Positions 10,403-21,377 of a stretch of 64,000 bases of DNA are shown piece after piece. The notes beneath the pieces were generated by a model. That model was not told the origin of the DNA, did no database searches, and worked only from the letters and a program-made list of their open reading frames with translations. The stretch comes from Paramoeba atlantica (Eukaryota; Discosea): positions 372,001 through 436,000 of the forward strand of contig CDRNVI010000044.1 in the NCBI GenBank assembly GCA_977017575.1, written 5' to 3'. Numbering within the stretch: position 1 is the stretch's first letter; every line of letters starts with the position of its first letter. Made by a program: the position numbers and the translations under genes.

Positions 10403-11393
10403 CAGGGGTGCGGGTCTAAAGGTGGGGGGGGTCTAAAATTCGTAAAAGTTGTCCAATTTTGGAAAATAATAGCGCATTGGATAGCTCTCACAGAGTTGTA
10501 TGTTTTAGGCGTCATTGAAATCCTGTGATTTTAACGTACATATTTTTTGATACCACATTTCGCTTTTTTCCCTCGCAGGAATTACATTTTTTACTAGAAA
10601 ATGCCCCAAAAGCGCGCTCGCTCGAGGACTTCCCGTGGAGTACTGAGCGATAGATCGTATTCTTTCCCCGCCCCCGTCAAAGAGAGTCACCACATGATTT
10701 TGGTGGCGGAATACGAGCGCACAGGATCGTACTCCGCTACGGCGCAGCACTTTGGTGTTCATGAGAACACTGTAAAACGTTGGGTTGAAACGTTGGAATT
10801 TTTGATCAGGTTATGAAAAAGCCACGGGGCTTTCTTCAATATTTAAAGCGACATCCAGCGGCCACGATTGCCATGGACAACTGCCCGGCCCACAACAAGG
10901 CGCGTGCCACGTTCCGTGATACAGGAATTTCCATTCTCCCCTGGCTTGCAAAATCTCCAGACCTGAATCCGATCGAAAATTTGTGGTCTGTGATGGACAC
11001 AGACAAAAATCTTCTTCGACCCCGAAATCGACAGCAACTGGAAGCCGCTATTGAGGGGTCTTTCCTTAAATTGAAACAGACCCACTCTGCAACGGTTCAG
11101 AAAACGTTGAAGAGTTTCAAGAAGCGTTGTGAAATTGTTATTAGTCGGAACGGGAGGCACTGTGGTTACTAATTGTCTTTTGCAATCCAAATTACAGAAA
11201 TTATTGACATCACTAAAGTATTGCAATATGTGTTTTTGACCCTTACATGAAAGGGGGGTACCCCCCAAACCCCGGATGCTACCTATCCTAAAACATACAA
11301 CTCTGTGAGAGCTATCCAATGCGCTATTATTTTCCAAAATTGGACAACTTTTACGAATTTTAGACCCCCCCCACCTTTAGATTCGCACCCCTG
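10403..11393 (+). mobile_element. Tc1/mariner-like transposon, internally deleted
   Basis: Inverted ends of about 108 bp (10403-10510 and about 11283-11393) begin CAGGGGTGCGGGTC and are flanked by TA on both sides, the Tc1/mariner target duplication. The interior holds two pieces of an IS630/Tc1-type transposase. At 991 bp the element is shorter than an intact relative would be. The terminal motif (TAAAATTyGTAAAAsTTG, TTTTGGAAAATAATAGCGCA) defines a family with copies at 6900, 18637, 19070, 44200 and 56183 and fragments at 5170, 46300 and 59620. Confidence 0.9.
10601..11172 (+). pseudogene. Tc1/mariner (IS630-type) transposase remnant
   Basis: The first piece (10601-10816) encodes a basic N-terminus and a helix-turn-helix DNA-binding segment (residues like YSATAQHFGVHENTVKRWVE). 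The second (10813-11172) encodes the C-terminal part of the DDE/D catalytic domain: IAMDNCPAHNKA with the second catalytic Asp, then SPDLNPIENLW with the third acidic residue, then a helical tail. The segment that should carry the first catalytic Asp (usually in a W..SDE-type motif) is absent and the two pieces are in different frames, so the protein cannot be active. A shorter deletion copy lies at 8190-8350 and a diverged relative at 58330-57808. Confidence 0.85.
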
Positions 11394-12460
11394 TATGGTG
11401 TTGGCAACCTGTTTTGGGCTGCAAAACTGTCCTAAGCGCTTCTTGATGTGGCGCTCCACGGGCCCATAGATCACCCGAGGGCACACAGACTTGCTTTCCG
11501 TCGCATTGCCCACCCCGCTTCCTGTTGCGCGCAAACTCGCGGCTAACGGTGCTGTGGGTAATTACAAATCCTCTTTCATCCTTTTCGTTTCAATGCTTTT
11601 TTATCAAATTTTGACTGGCAGGCACGTCCTTATTACGTATCCGAAAAATATTCCTACTTGTAGCATTGTACTTTTCACTCAGCTTTTGAGTGGACAAATT
11701 CGACTGACATAATGACTCTTGTAATGACTCTACTAAAGCCCCAATCCTAAAAGAAGGGGGATGAACAGTAACCCATCGATCGAGTAGACCAATTGATTCG
11801 TGTGGAGGAGAGATGGGGGGGGGGGGGGGGTTGAGGGTTACTGTGGTGTGGAGGGGAAAGAGAACGGCGTTGAGGGTTACTACCCACGTTGCGTACACCT
11901 CCGCATTTTGCCGCACCGTTATCGTGCTGTTTCGCTCCTCCTCTTCCATTCGAAGCGTCCGAAGATCATATTTCCTTCTTTTTTTGGTAGTGGTTTCGAG
12001 TCTTACAGTGAGCCTCAAACTCACACCCAGGGGAAACACTTTTGTAGTGAAACTGATGCCCCATCCCATCCAAGGGCATTTCGCTGTGATCGTGGTGACA
12101 ATTAGGGGGACACCGAATGACCTCGAATTTCGGTACTGCACCCTCACGCATCAAAAGGCTGGGCGGCGCACGTTGTTGACTGCGAGGCGTGAGAGGCGTG
12201 AAATTCGCCTTGTGAATTCCGGCTCATAAATATTTATAAGGACGCAAACAAAGTAAGGCGAATATCACTAGTAGCTAAAGATTTTTTTTCTAAAAAATAG
12301 AAAAATTTTATTTTCTATTTTCATGTTACAGTAAGAGAAAACCTGATATTGCAAGTAAAAGAGAGTGAACTTACATATGGTACTCTTTGTCTATGTTGGA
12401 CATGGACATGGTTATGCATTCTGTCCCTTTCATACATAATTATAAATTTGCCAGAATATA
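11394..12460. other. Intergenic with a 15-nt or longer G run
   Basis: No gene is recognised. A G homopolymer lies at about 11815-11830, directly followed by two copies of TTGAGGGTTACT (11831 and 11870). ACAGTAACCC at 11766 is the reverse of GGGTTACTGT at 11835, so the G run sits inside a small inverted repeat. Overlapping frames on both strands over 11590-12229 look like chance. Confidence 0.4.
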
Positions 12461-13795
12461 TGAGGGGCTGCGGGTCGCGAGGTTTCACGAAGTTTCACCG
12501 AGGTTTCGCGAGGTTTCGCCGAGGTTTCGCATGCACAATAATTTTGTAGGGGTGATCACCGAAAAATATTGATTATCTATGCCTTATTTTAGCGAAGTGT
12601 TCTTTTGATTTATGTACACACATACTGTACCCCCCGTAGTTATCAGTCACTTTTTGGCACTTCGATTTTTTTTTCGTCCATCACCCCCCCTAGTTATCTG
12701 TCACATTTTAAAAATAGTAATTTTAATAATTAAAGTTAAATAGTATAGAGTAAAACAATTGTAAGACAAAGAACTCTTTTTCACGTTTTCTGACTCTTTT
12801 GAAAAATCATGGATCACGCGGGAGATCTAAAAGAGCGCCTCAAGCTTGTTGAACCTGATCCGGTGTCTCACGGAGAGTTGTTTGACATCTTTGTGGCTTC
12901 GACGAAACGAATATACGTGAAGCGCAAAGATGTATTTACCAGACCTTGTTTGACGATCAGTGAGGAGGAATTAAATTCCAAAATTGAGGAAAAAATCGTG
13001 TGGGGCGGTTCTTAGATACTTTTCTGCACGGGAAACGAATCCTGTGTGGCGTGTCCGTGACGCCCAAAATCCTTGAGCGAACAGTGCTGCACCTCATCGA
13101 TCGTCGTGGTCATCTTATTCTAGATGAACGTCCTCGAGCCGGACGAAATGTTTTTAGCTGACTTGGGGTACCAAGGCTGCTATCACTGCTTTGTGCCCTG
13201 CAAAGGAAACAAAGTTTTCTCTTCCACTGAAAAGAAAGTCAATAAATGTCTGTCTAAGATTCGCTCCCGCGTTGAGAGGCACTTTACTTTTCTTGACCAG
13301 TTTCGTTTCTTTTGGGGAACTGACCATGATCTTTCGTGGGTAAAAGATGCGGTGCAGATTGTATTGGTTCTCATGTATGGATCATTGTGTGTGAATCCTC
13401 AGCATTAGTATGACACATACATTAATAGATCTCTTAAAAATTTCAATGAAGAGAACCAATCCCTGTGTAGTCGTGGTTGTGGCGTTGTCGAACCGATTTT
13501 TGAAAGACGTGAATGTCTCAAAGAATGCTTTGAATATGTAGATTGTAGTACTAAGAAACCGCAAAAGGGGCTAAAAAGACTGAAAACGTGTGAAGAAAAC
13601 AGGTGTGAAGAGCTTGCGAAGGTTGATAACTATTTGTATTAACTAGTTGAAATAGTTACACTTGAGCATGGCTTTGAGAGATTTTAGCGGAGTTTCGCGA
13701 GGTTTCACCAAAGTTTCACGAGGTTTCACTGAGGTTTCACCGAGGTTTCACGAGGTTTCACCGAGGTTTCGCGAGGTTTCACCCGCAGCCCCTCA
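12461..13795. mobile_element. DNA transposon remnant with GAGGGGCTGCGGG ends
   Basis: The ends are TGAGGGGCTGCGGGT (12461) and ACCCGCAGCCCCTCA (ending 13795), flanked by TATA on both sides (a TA or TATA duplication). Inside each end lie tandem GCGAGGTTTCACC-type words in direct rather than inverted orientation. The interior contains a transposase remnant at 12809-13408 and, at 12625, the isolated left end (CTGTACCCCCCGTAGTTAT) of another TIR family. A lone copy of the right end lies at 15657-15700, and an 80-bp MITE with the same ends at 46432-46511. Confidence 0.7.
12809..13408 (+). pseudogene. DDE transposase remnant (Harbinger/IS5-type, DDE_Tnp_4-like)
   Basis: A 68-codon frame (12809-13015) could be the N-terminus. 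The piece at 13124-13408 resembles the C-terminal half of DDE_Tnp_4 transposases: LADLGYQGCYH, then a lysine-rich turn, then the helix SKIRSRVERHFTFLDQFRFF, where the Glu of the VER motif is the third catalytic acid. The pieces are out of frame with each other and the upstream catalytic region is missing. It lies between the ends of the 12461-13795 element, but because a second family's left end is at 12625 the association is not certain. Confidence 0.65.
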
Positions 13796-14146
13796 TATAA
13801 CGCTGCCATATTTATAATTATTTATGATTTATAATTTCTTGACGCTATAATTATAATTATAATTATAATTTGTTTTGAGTAAATTTGTTATTTTTTTTGA
13901 ATTTTCCATGGATTGTTTTTGCAGCAGTTGAGAAAAAGTAAAAAATCATTCATAAAAAAGTGGAGAACATGGTAAAGAAATGTAAAATCTGTAACTTTCG
14001 TATTATAAATAATTATAATTATAAATATAATTACAAATACAAAAGTTTTTATTTTATAATTATAATTATGTATGAAAGCGACAGTAGTAATCCTTGAAAA
14101 AAAGAAAGTCTGTACATGTGACTAAAAGTACAGACTTTCGTACTAA
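13796..14146. other. AT-rich spacer, no gene
   Basis: Almost entirely A and T with ATAATTATAATTATAA repeats (about 13840-13870 and 14005-14065). Nothing else is visible. Confidence 0.5.
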
Positions 14147-15126
14147 GAGGGGTGACTCTGGGTGGGAGCGCCCGGGAGCGCCTAGAATATCTTTCGTCAA
14201 AATTTTCTTCCTTAGTTTTTTAATATTTTTTGCTTCAATCGGAAAATACAGAAAACATGTTACTGGTATTGTTATTTTGCAGGACAAACGAGGGTTTCGA
14301 CATGTAATAAACGTTAATAATACATTGTGCTTAGAGGTGTAACCCTGGGTGGGAGCGCCAAGGATCCCGCCTAGGATTTTTTCTAACTTTTTTTTCGTGA
14401 AAAATCCGAAATTGGCGGACCCATCTTGCGGATACCAGGGGGGGTCACCCTCACGTGGGGTTGTAAAATATGTTCACTTTTTTTTAATAATCGAGGGTAC
14501 ATCGGTAGTTAAACAACCACCGCAATACACATAACGTTAAGGCCGTCCAACCGGTGGGCTTTTCTTGGTCGAATGAGAAGACCGTTGTAGTACCGGACTG
14601 CGTCAGGGACTCTGCTAGCTCACCCGCTAAAACTCCACTATCCCAGATTGTTGGTCCGGGACGGTCCTGGCTGGAGAAACGAAGTTTTTTACGCCTCCAC
14701 TCCTCCGGAGATGGGGTGGGATTCGACCACAGCTTGCACGAGTGCAGTTCCATCTCCACCGAGGTTGCAAGGTTGCCACGCGAGAAAAGGTGGTGCTAAC
14801 AACGTATTCTCGGCGATGGACTTACCACGCCGTCTTACAACCCCGGAACGCGGTTAACGACTCCGCGAATAGGGGTTAAACAGGAATAGTAATGGACAAA
14901 TCCCTGCAGCTAGCTGGAAGTCCTTACTTCGGAAGGCTGGGGTCGCCATGCCCATCACGGACGACAGCCCAACGCCGGACTCCCTTTCTAACTCTTTGTC
15001 ATGTTAGCCCAGCATGTTCTATCCAAGGGACATTGAGGATTCCGGACCTCTTTGAGAAAAAATCATTTTACCAAGTCGGATCTCCGTAGAAGTTTACTGG
15101 GAGCGCCCGGGCAGGAGTCACCCCTC
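14147..15126. mobile_element. Harbinger-like TIR element with TAA duplication
   Basis: Ends GAGGGGTGACTC (14147) and GAGTCACCCCTC (ending 15126) are flanked by TAA on both sides (14144-14146 and 15127-15129), the 3-bp duplication typical of PIF/Harbinger elements. GGGAGCGCCCGGG occurs near both ends. A second, diverged left end (TTAGAGGTGTAACCCTGGGT) at about 14331 suggests nesting. The interior (14480-15080) is GC-richer than its surroundings and lacks a recognisable transposase; short frames on both strands are unidentified. Confidence 0.75.
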
Positions 15127-15700
15127 TAAGTACGGATAGTACGGTACTAGGTACGCTACTATCGTACTAGGCAAATGTGTGATAATATGTAATGGGACAT
15201 TAAAGTAAAAATATTTTTGCGAAAATTAGAACAATAATGCAAAAACAAATTCGGGTCCGCTTCGCAGCACCTGCCTTCTCCGAGTGACAAATATGTGGAA
15301 GGGGATGATTTTACTATTTTCTACTATTTTAGAAATAACAAATAAGTAGGGCGGCGGTGACAATTGTGTACTAGCGAGCAGTGGGCGATATTGGAATAGG
15401 GTTGATATTTTTAGAAGTCTAACCTGATGACAGTCACGACCGGGCGATCGTACCCGCTCTGCGGAATGCCGAAAGGTCGCAATGTGTACACTTCATGTCT
15501 GAACATTTTCAAAATCAATTTCTGGAAAGATTGTTTAGAAAGATTGAAAGCTTACAAAGAAGTTATGAAATGGAGAGCAGTGTAATTATCATACGGCAGT
15601 GTAAAATCAATTTAAAATATTTTGTGATCATCACTACAAAATTATTGTGCATGCAAAACCTCACGAAACCTCGTGAAACCTCGCGACCCGCAGCCCCTCA
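15127..15700. other. Intergenic with a lone transposon end
   Basis: No gene seen. The last 44 bases (15657-15700), ending CGACCCGCAGCCCCTCA, are the reverse of the left end at 12461 and represent a solo right end of that family. Confidence 0.5.
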
Positions 15701-15825
15701 ATTGAATTGATATTCATGTTTTTCTTTTATATTCGACTGAGGACGATTACGGTGCGCATTAGTTTACTATTCTAGGTTTCCTTCAGCGTGCTTATGTGCT
15801 GTGATAAAGGATGTGTATAAAATTA

Positions 15826-16145
15826 CTGTATACCCCCCCAGTAATAGAGTCGATTTTGGACCCAAATGGCCAAATCTCTGTTACTGGGGGGGTATGCTTT
15901 TTTGGTGGGAAAAGACCTTTTTTATACATGGGTGCGTTGATTTTCTTCCCAGACAACCCCGCAACTACGCCAATCGCTCCCGCGCAACCACCCTCACCCA
16001 GCACAGCGACCCCAACCCGCTGAAACACCCCCTCCCCCCCCCCAACCCCCCCCCCCCCGAGCCAAATCTCTGTTACTGGGGGTCAGCCCAAAAATGGCCA
16101 AATCTCTGTTACTGGGGGTGGTCTATTACTGGGGGGGGTATACGG
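15826..16145. mobile_element. MITE with CTGTATACCCCCC ends, TA duplication
   Basis: CTGTATACCCCCCCAGTAAT at the left pairs with ATTACTGGGGGGGGTATACGG at the right; TA flanks both sides. Inside are three copies of GCCAAATCTCTGTTACTGGG and long C runs around 16030-16058. The insertion is confirmed by comparison with the empty site in the second tandem unit (about 16330-16350). A related fragment (GATAACAGAGATTTG) lies near 59130. Confidence 0.85.
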
Positions 16146-16389
16146 TAGTGAGCAAACAGTTTCGATAAAAAGATTATGAAAATTTTGTTCTATTTATTTA
16201 AAGCGCTCTACATAATTGAATTGATATTCATGTTTTTCTTTTATGTTCGATTGAGGACGATCACTGTTGTCATTAGTTTAGTATTCTAGGTTTACTTCAA
16301 CGTGCTTATGTACTGCAATAAGGGGTATGTATAAAATTTGTGATTAAATAGTTTCAATAAAAAGCTTATGATTTTTTTCTATTTAGTTA

Positions 16390-16833
16390 GAGGGGTGGAA
16401 CCTGCAGAAACGGGAGAACACGCTACTCCTAAGCCATTTCAATGGGAAAAAATACTTGGTCAATTTTGAGATTTGTATCGCAAATGCCATGAACTCCCAA
16501 AAAATTGCGTAAAGTACATGATTTTAAAATTGTGCAAAAACTGTCAAAACCGCGACATACAGTACATGTAGAATTCAGCTTTTCTAATTTAGAGTGCTTT
16601 GGTCTAATCGAAACTTGCAACTGACTTACGTCACGCGCCGTTTGCGATGCTTCCGATAGGGAAACGACCCTCTTTATATCCCTGGTGCGCTCGCGATATC
16701 GCTTGGCCACTTCGGAGGAATCCCCACTTAAACTTCGCCAAGCGCTGCGAAACCAATCAGCAACAACTTGTCCGAACTCTTAACTCGATCAAACACGGGC
16801 GAACGCGCTAGAACCGAGCAGGTTTCACCCCTC
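16390..16833. mobile_element. Harbinger-like MITE, TTA duplication
   Basis: Ends GAGGGGTGGAACCTGC and GCAGGTTTCACCCCTC are flanked by TTA on each side (16387-16389 and 16834-16836). The first tandem unit shows the uninterrupted site at about 16190. The interior has no recognisable gene. The ends resemble those of the 14147-15126 element, so both probably moved by the same transposase. Confidence 0.85.
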
Positions 16834-17215
16834 TTAAAGCGTTCTACATATTTGAGTTGATATTCATATTTTTCTGTCGGGTTTTCCGTATTTCACGTAA
16901 TGTGCTTAACAACCATCTACACTTTATCCTCGGGCTTAAGTTTTTCTTCTTGTCATGCAAACAACGCTGCCTTTCAAATGTCTTCTATACTGTTCATACA
17001 TTCTTTTGTATCTCATACTTTCCTTTTACCGCGAGTACGGTACCCGCGTATGGTACTCGGGTACGTATTCGCTTTGAGTACCCGAGTACCGTACGCGGCA
17101 ATTTATGAATTATGTAGGGGCACATTGGGATTACATTGCAATACTAATACTAAATTTATAAAAAAAAAAGTGTAATTAGTTTCTAGGATGTTTCTTAAAA
17201 TTTAAGAACGTATTT

Positions 17216-17434
17216 ATGGATTTTCCTTCAAGTAATTCCGAAAATGGTTCTAAAAGTAGTTTTAATGCTATAATTTCAAAGGAAAACTTGAAAAAGCATC
17301 TTCAAAAGCTGCGCACAATCGAAACTGCTTTAGATGATAAAATTATCTCTTTGCTTAGTGCAAACGAGGTAGCGGTTCTTGATCTTTGTGACATCGTTCA
17401 TGATACATGTACCCTCACTGAAGCACAAACCTAA
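17216..17434 (+). CDS. Hypothetical small protein
   Basis: A 72-residue frame starting with ATG. A short Ser/Asn-rich start is followed by a regular amphipathic helical region (about 22-65, with KKHLQKLRTIETALDDKI) that looks protein-like and acidic. I do not recognise a family. The frame stops soon after EAQT and no convincing continuation or splice site is visible, so it may be a fragment of a longer lost gene or a small gene in its own right. Confidence 0.35.
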   Translation: MDFPSSNSENGSKSSFNAIISKENLKKHLQKLRTIETALDDKIISLLSANEVAVLDLCDIVHDTCTLTEAQT

Positions 17435-18386
17435 CTGAAAATGGAGTTCTCTCGCAAAGATCAGGTGAGGAAAAATGAGTTCATCAACAATCATCCGCCG
17501 AATCATGTTTGGCTTTCATTTTCGGTTTCCATGTTTTCGAAGAAACGTTAAACGAATGGGTACTGATACGCATACACATGTGAAATTTTCTGATCACATG
17601 GACTCCATAATTTATATGTAGATTTGTGAATCCCCTTCCTGATACAATTTTAGTTTTGATTCCTTAATCTCGTTGAATGAATTAGTAACAAGGGCAATTT
17701 GGCGTGATTTCATATTCATGAATAAACCCCGGGACACGAATAAGTCACCCCCCTATTTTTTTGCATGAAGGAGCCTAGGGAGGTTATGATACCATTTTTT
17801 CGTTCAGAATTTCGAGACCTACACGTTCCCGCTATTTTTAGCAGCTTTTAAAAACATGAAAAAAAGCTACATTTTTTTTTCAAAAAATCTGACAAGAATT
17901 TTTTTTCATGGTTTTTTGCACACCGCACACGAAGCGAGTGACGTGTAGAAAGTTGTCTTTTGTTTGAGAGACTCGCACCATGATGTCATTAAGATTTTGC
18001 GCGAGATTTTTGCTGGAGATCACAAGGGTAGGTGGGCGAAACGTATTCGTTCTCTTCGTACATGAACCACACTTTCCACCAGAATGTCGTAGAATGTGTC
18101 TTCACCACATTCCGTCATTTTCATACGAACAGTAATCTCATCAGTGAACTCTACCATTGGGATAAAGGTGAATTAAATAATGTAGTTCACTCTATTATAG
18201 GTCACTCTATTATTAGGTACTTAATATTGCGGGGGTTGTTTACAACCTCTGCCTCTCCCTTCTTTATGGTGTCCGGGGTAGGGTGGATCCGGCAGGGTGA
18301 GAAAAGGGGGTCCAGCCCCCCCCCCTATCCTCGATTTAGGCACTAATCACGGTGCTTAAAAACGTAGGTTGCGGGACTCGAACCCA
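17435..18386. other. Gene-poor spacer
   Basis: Nothing recognised. Poly-A and poly-T runs flank 17860-17900. Confidence 0.4.
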
Positions 18387-18454
18387 GGTAGTACAGTTGG
18401 TAGCACCTGCCGTTCATAATTTGATAGTCGCAGGTTCGACTCCCGGCGGTTACA
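18387..18454 (+). tRNA. tRNA-like sequence (probably a pseudogene or tRNA-derived repeat)
   Basis: An A-box-like stretch (TAGTACAGTTGGTAG, 18389-18403) is followed 30 bases later by a B-box (GGTTCGACTCC, 18433-18443). CCTGC before and GCAGG after the middle can pair, but the loop between them is too long for a normal anticodon arm, the T stem has mismatches, and no 5' strand pairs with the 3' CGGTTAC. On the opposite strand, immediately left, a second T-arm-like GGGTTCGAGTCCC (about 18386-18374) is visible. A working tRNA is therefore unlikely; a tRNA-derived SINE or two fused relics fit better. Confidence 0.4.
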
Positions 18455-18463
18455 TTTTCAGCC

Positions 18464-18571
18464 GTTAGTGGGAAGCAATTTGCGAAGCCGAAGGGGGTGT
18501 ATAACGAGGGCCCGCGCGAGCAGGCCTGAGCCATACGCGACGTCGTTAGTGGGAAGCAATTTGCGAAGCCC
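18464..18571 (+). repeat. Pair of 27-bp direct repeats
   Basis: CGTTAGTGGGAAGCAATTTG followed by CGAAGCC occurs at about 18464 and again at about 18544, right behind the tRNA-like sequence. Confidence 0.7.
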
Positions 18572-18636
18572 GTTTACGAACAACCACCGCTTTTTAACGA
18601 TATGTAGTTCACTCTATGGTGTCTTGCACCAATATA

Positions 18637-19069
18637 CAGGGGGGATCGGTTAAATCTGGGGGGGGTCTAAAATTTGTAAAAATTGGTCAATTTTGAAAAA
18701 TAATAGCGCATTCGAGAGCTCTCGAATAGCCCTCTTGTGGAATCCATGTTGTTTCCCGCATAAATAACATTTTTGCAAATTTGACAGGTGGCTCAAATAC
18801 GTGAATTGCAATTTTTTCTAGAAAATTGTAAAAAGACGAAATGACGAATCTTGAACCAACAACATTCTGTGCGTTAGTTTTATTTTATCTGAGGGTGAGA
18901 AACGGCTCTCCGAGAATTTCCTTTGAGAAGAATGTGAACACGAATCTAAGTGTTGTAAGTGTTGTACCTAAACGGATTGGCACAAACTTATACGTGACTG
19001 CTACATACTCTGGGTTGAGATCGTTAGATGGTTTCCACTTTTTTAGAGCTCAGTAATATACGTAATATA
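18637..19069. mobile_element. Left part of a Tc1-type element
   Basis: TA followed by CAGGGGGGATCGG and the family motif (TAAAATTTGTAAAAATTGGT, AATAATAGCGCATTCGAGAG) marks a left end. A frame at 18841-19056 includes residues like NGSPRISFEKNVN, similar in DNA to a fragment in the 44200-44762 copy. No matching right end was found; a second element of the family begins at 19070, so this copy was probably truncated. Confidence 0.65.
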
Positions 19070-19387
19070 CAGGGGTGTAAATTTGGATGGTGGGGTCTAA
19101 AATTTGTAAAACTTGGCCAATTTTGAAAAATAATAGCGCAGGGGATCATGAAAGGGATCATGAACGTAACTAGGCCGAACTAGACACAAGGGGGTATTGC
19201 CCCCTAGACAAAGAGCCCCCAAACGCTATTTGCAACTTTCTAAAACAATGGCAAATATCAAAAAGAAAATATATTCCAAGCCCGGCGTCGCTTCGTTGAT
19301 ACCTAGTATCATTGAAGCGAAGTGTGAGGAAGATAGGTGGACCCATTGAGCGGAGAACCGATATACGACGCAAACTTTAAGTTTACG

Positions 19388-19740
19388 CATTGAAAGAATG
19401 GCAGGAAAGAAAGAAAGACACGGAAAGCAAGAAAGCAGGGGAGAGAAAGAATAAAGGAAGGAATGAAGGAAGGAATGAACGAAGTAAAGAAAGAATAAAG
19501 AAAGAGCGAAGGAAAGAAAAAATGAAGAAATGAATGAATGAAAGTAAGAGAGAAAGAAAGAAAGAAAGAAAGAAAGAAAGGAGGGGAGAGATAGATAGCA
19601 AAAGATGAAGACAGTGAGAAAGAACGAAAGAGAAAGAAGCGAGGAAAAGAAAGGATGTGACGGAAAGCGAGAAAGCAATGGAGAGAATGAATGGATGAAT
19701 GCAAGAGCGAAGAAAAGAAAGAATAAGGAACGAGCCGCTC
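19388..19740 (+). repeat. Polypurine (GAAA)n-type tract
   Basis: About 350 bp almost free of pyrimidines on the + strand, built from degenerate GAAAGAAAG units. Such tracts can adopt triplex (H-DNA) structures. Confidence 0.85.
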
Positions 19741-19749
19741 GCATGGAGT

Positions 19750-20500
19750 GTGGAGCCGCTGTTTTAGCAGCGTGGAGCCACTCATGCTGATGTGATGGAG
19801 TGTGGAGCCCCTGTTTGACACAGCGTGGAGCCACTCATGCTGATGTGATGGAGCGTGGGGCCGCTGTTTGATACAGCGTCGAAACGCTCGCACGTAGTGT
19901 AGATCCGCTGCTCCTGCAGCGTCGAGCCACTCATGCTCATTTATAGGAGCGTAGATCCGCTGTTTGATGCAGCGTCGAACCACTCGCATGTAGTGTAAAT
20001 CCGCTTCTCCTGCAGCGTCGAGCCACTCATGCCGATTAATAGGAGCGTAGATCCGCTGTTTGATGCAGCGTCGAACCACTCGCATGTAGTGTAAATCCGC
20101 TTCTCCTGCAGCGTCGAGCCACTCATGCCGATTAATAGGAGCGTAGATCCGCTGTTTGATACAGCGTCGAACCGCTCGCACGTAGTGTAGATCCGCTGCT
20201 CCTGTAGCGTCGAGCCACTCATGCTCATTTATAGGAGCGTAGATCCGCTGTTTGATACAGCGTCGAACCACTCGCATGTAGTGTAAATCCGCTTCTCCTG
20301 CAGCGTTGAGTCACTCATGCCGATTAATAGGAGCGTAGATCCGCTGTTTGATACAGCGTCGAACCGCTCGCATGTAGTGTAGATCCGCTGTTTCTGCAGC
20401 GTCGAGTCACTCATGCTGATTTGATGGAGCGTAGATCCGCTGTTTGATGCAGCGTCGAACCGCTCGCATGGAGTGTAGATCCGCATGTAGCGTTGAATCA
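19750..20500 (+). repeat. 96-bp minisatellite made of two 48-bp half units
   Basis: The phrase GAGCGTAGATCCGCTG recurs at about 19948, 20043, 20139, 20235, 20331 and 20427, a period of about 96 bp. Each unit contains two related 48-bp halves, each with (A/T)GCAGCGTCGA.CCACTC. Because 96 is a multiple of three, reading frames stay open on the minus strand through several units and produce repeating 32-residue peptides; I regard these as a by-product of the repeat. Confidence 0.85.
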
Positions 20501-21377
20501 GTCACGTTGATTTGATAGAGAGTATGACGTTTGATACAGAATATGACCGCTCGCATCAAGGGTACTGCCTCTCGTGGAATTGCCATGGCAGTTGGATACA
20601 GTGTCGGTCTGGATGACTACAGTTCCACGTGTGGACTCTGACTCGCTTTTATTATTACGTTTTGGATACGCCATACCTTTTGTAAGTGTGGTATCCTTGC
20701 ATCTTAGATGATGCGTAAATTAGTGGAACCCTAATTGACCAGTGCCATTGAGTCGTAGTTACTCGTTTAGTGGAGGGTTTCTAGGTTTTAATGGAGCGGC
20801 CTTTCCTAGAGTAGTTCCACTAGTAAGAGTAGTAAGAATGCTAATTCAGATTCCTAGTAATACAAGTGGGGACTAGTTGAAGTAGTACAGTTCTGTATAG
20901 TTCTGGTGGTTTAAACGTGTGTATGTGTAGGGTTGCCGTCCGAATAATAGACGTGATAAAGATTCCGAGAATGATGGTGTGTTCGGCTTCATTCATTGAA
21001 CCAACGACTCACTGTATCTCAATTTATTTGTGTTAAGTTAAATTATTGCGAGCGAGGCTTCATCTTGTCGTGTATGTATCCTTCCTTTCGAAGGATGTCT
21101 GTATCAAACTTCAATCATGTATCACGGTGTCTGCATAAATTATACGTTTGCAGTTGCAATATTTCGTTTCGTATTTACTATTACTAACTTTATTTATTTA
21201 CTATAGTAACAGTATTTATTTTAGTTTTCCTAATTTTTCTCTAAATGAATTTCCCGACAGCGTATTGCAGCCTTTTCGACATTCGACTTGTTCGGATGCT
21301 GGAGAGACCACTTCTTGCGTGTCGTCGGCCCCTTCAGTGGGATGTGCCTGAGTATCTATGAATGTGCCTTTTTTTTC

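Larger units (their letters stand above)
15701..16900 (+). repeat. Tandem duplication interrupted by two different MITEs
   Basis: A unit beginning about TTGATATTCATGTTTTTC occurs at 15706, 16218 and (start only) 16855. Units share GAGGACGAT, ATTCTAGGTTT, GTGCTTATGT and GTTTCxATAAAAAG, ending in CTATTTA then AAAGCGyTCTACAT. The first unit is split by a 320-bp MITE (15826-16145) that the second lacks, and the second ends in a 444-bp MITE (16390-16833) that the first lacks. Each unit therefore preserves the empty site of the other's insertion. Confidence 0.8.

Noticed and set aside
11813-12229. Overlapping frames of 62-185 codons on both strands
   Set aside because: They run through a G homopolymer and show no domain; opposite frames are equally long, as expected by chance in this composition.
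14480-15080. GC-richer interior of the 14147 element as a ribosomal RNA or reverse-transcriptase relic
   Set aside because: No rRNA core motif and no recognisable protein motif on either strand could be found.
19309-20277. A 322-codon frame on the minus strand with 32-residue repeats and an F/S/L-rich tail
   Set aside because: It is fully explained by a 96-bp satellite (multiple of three) followed by a polypyrimidine tract; other frames are open in the same way and no domain is visible.
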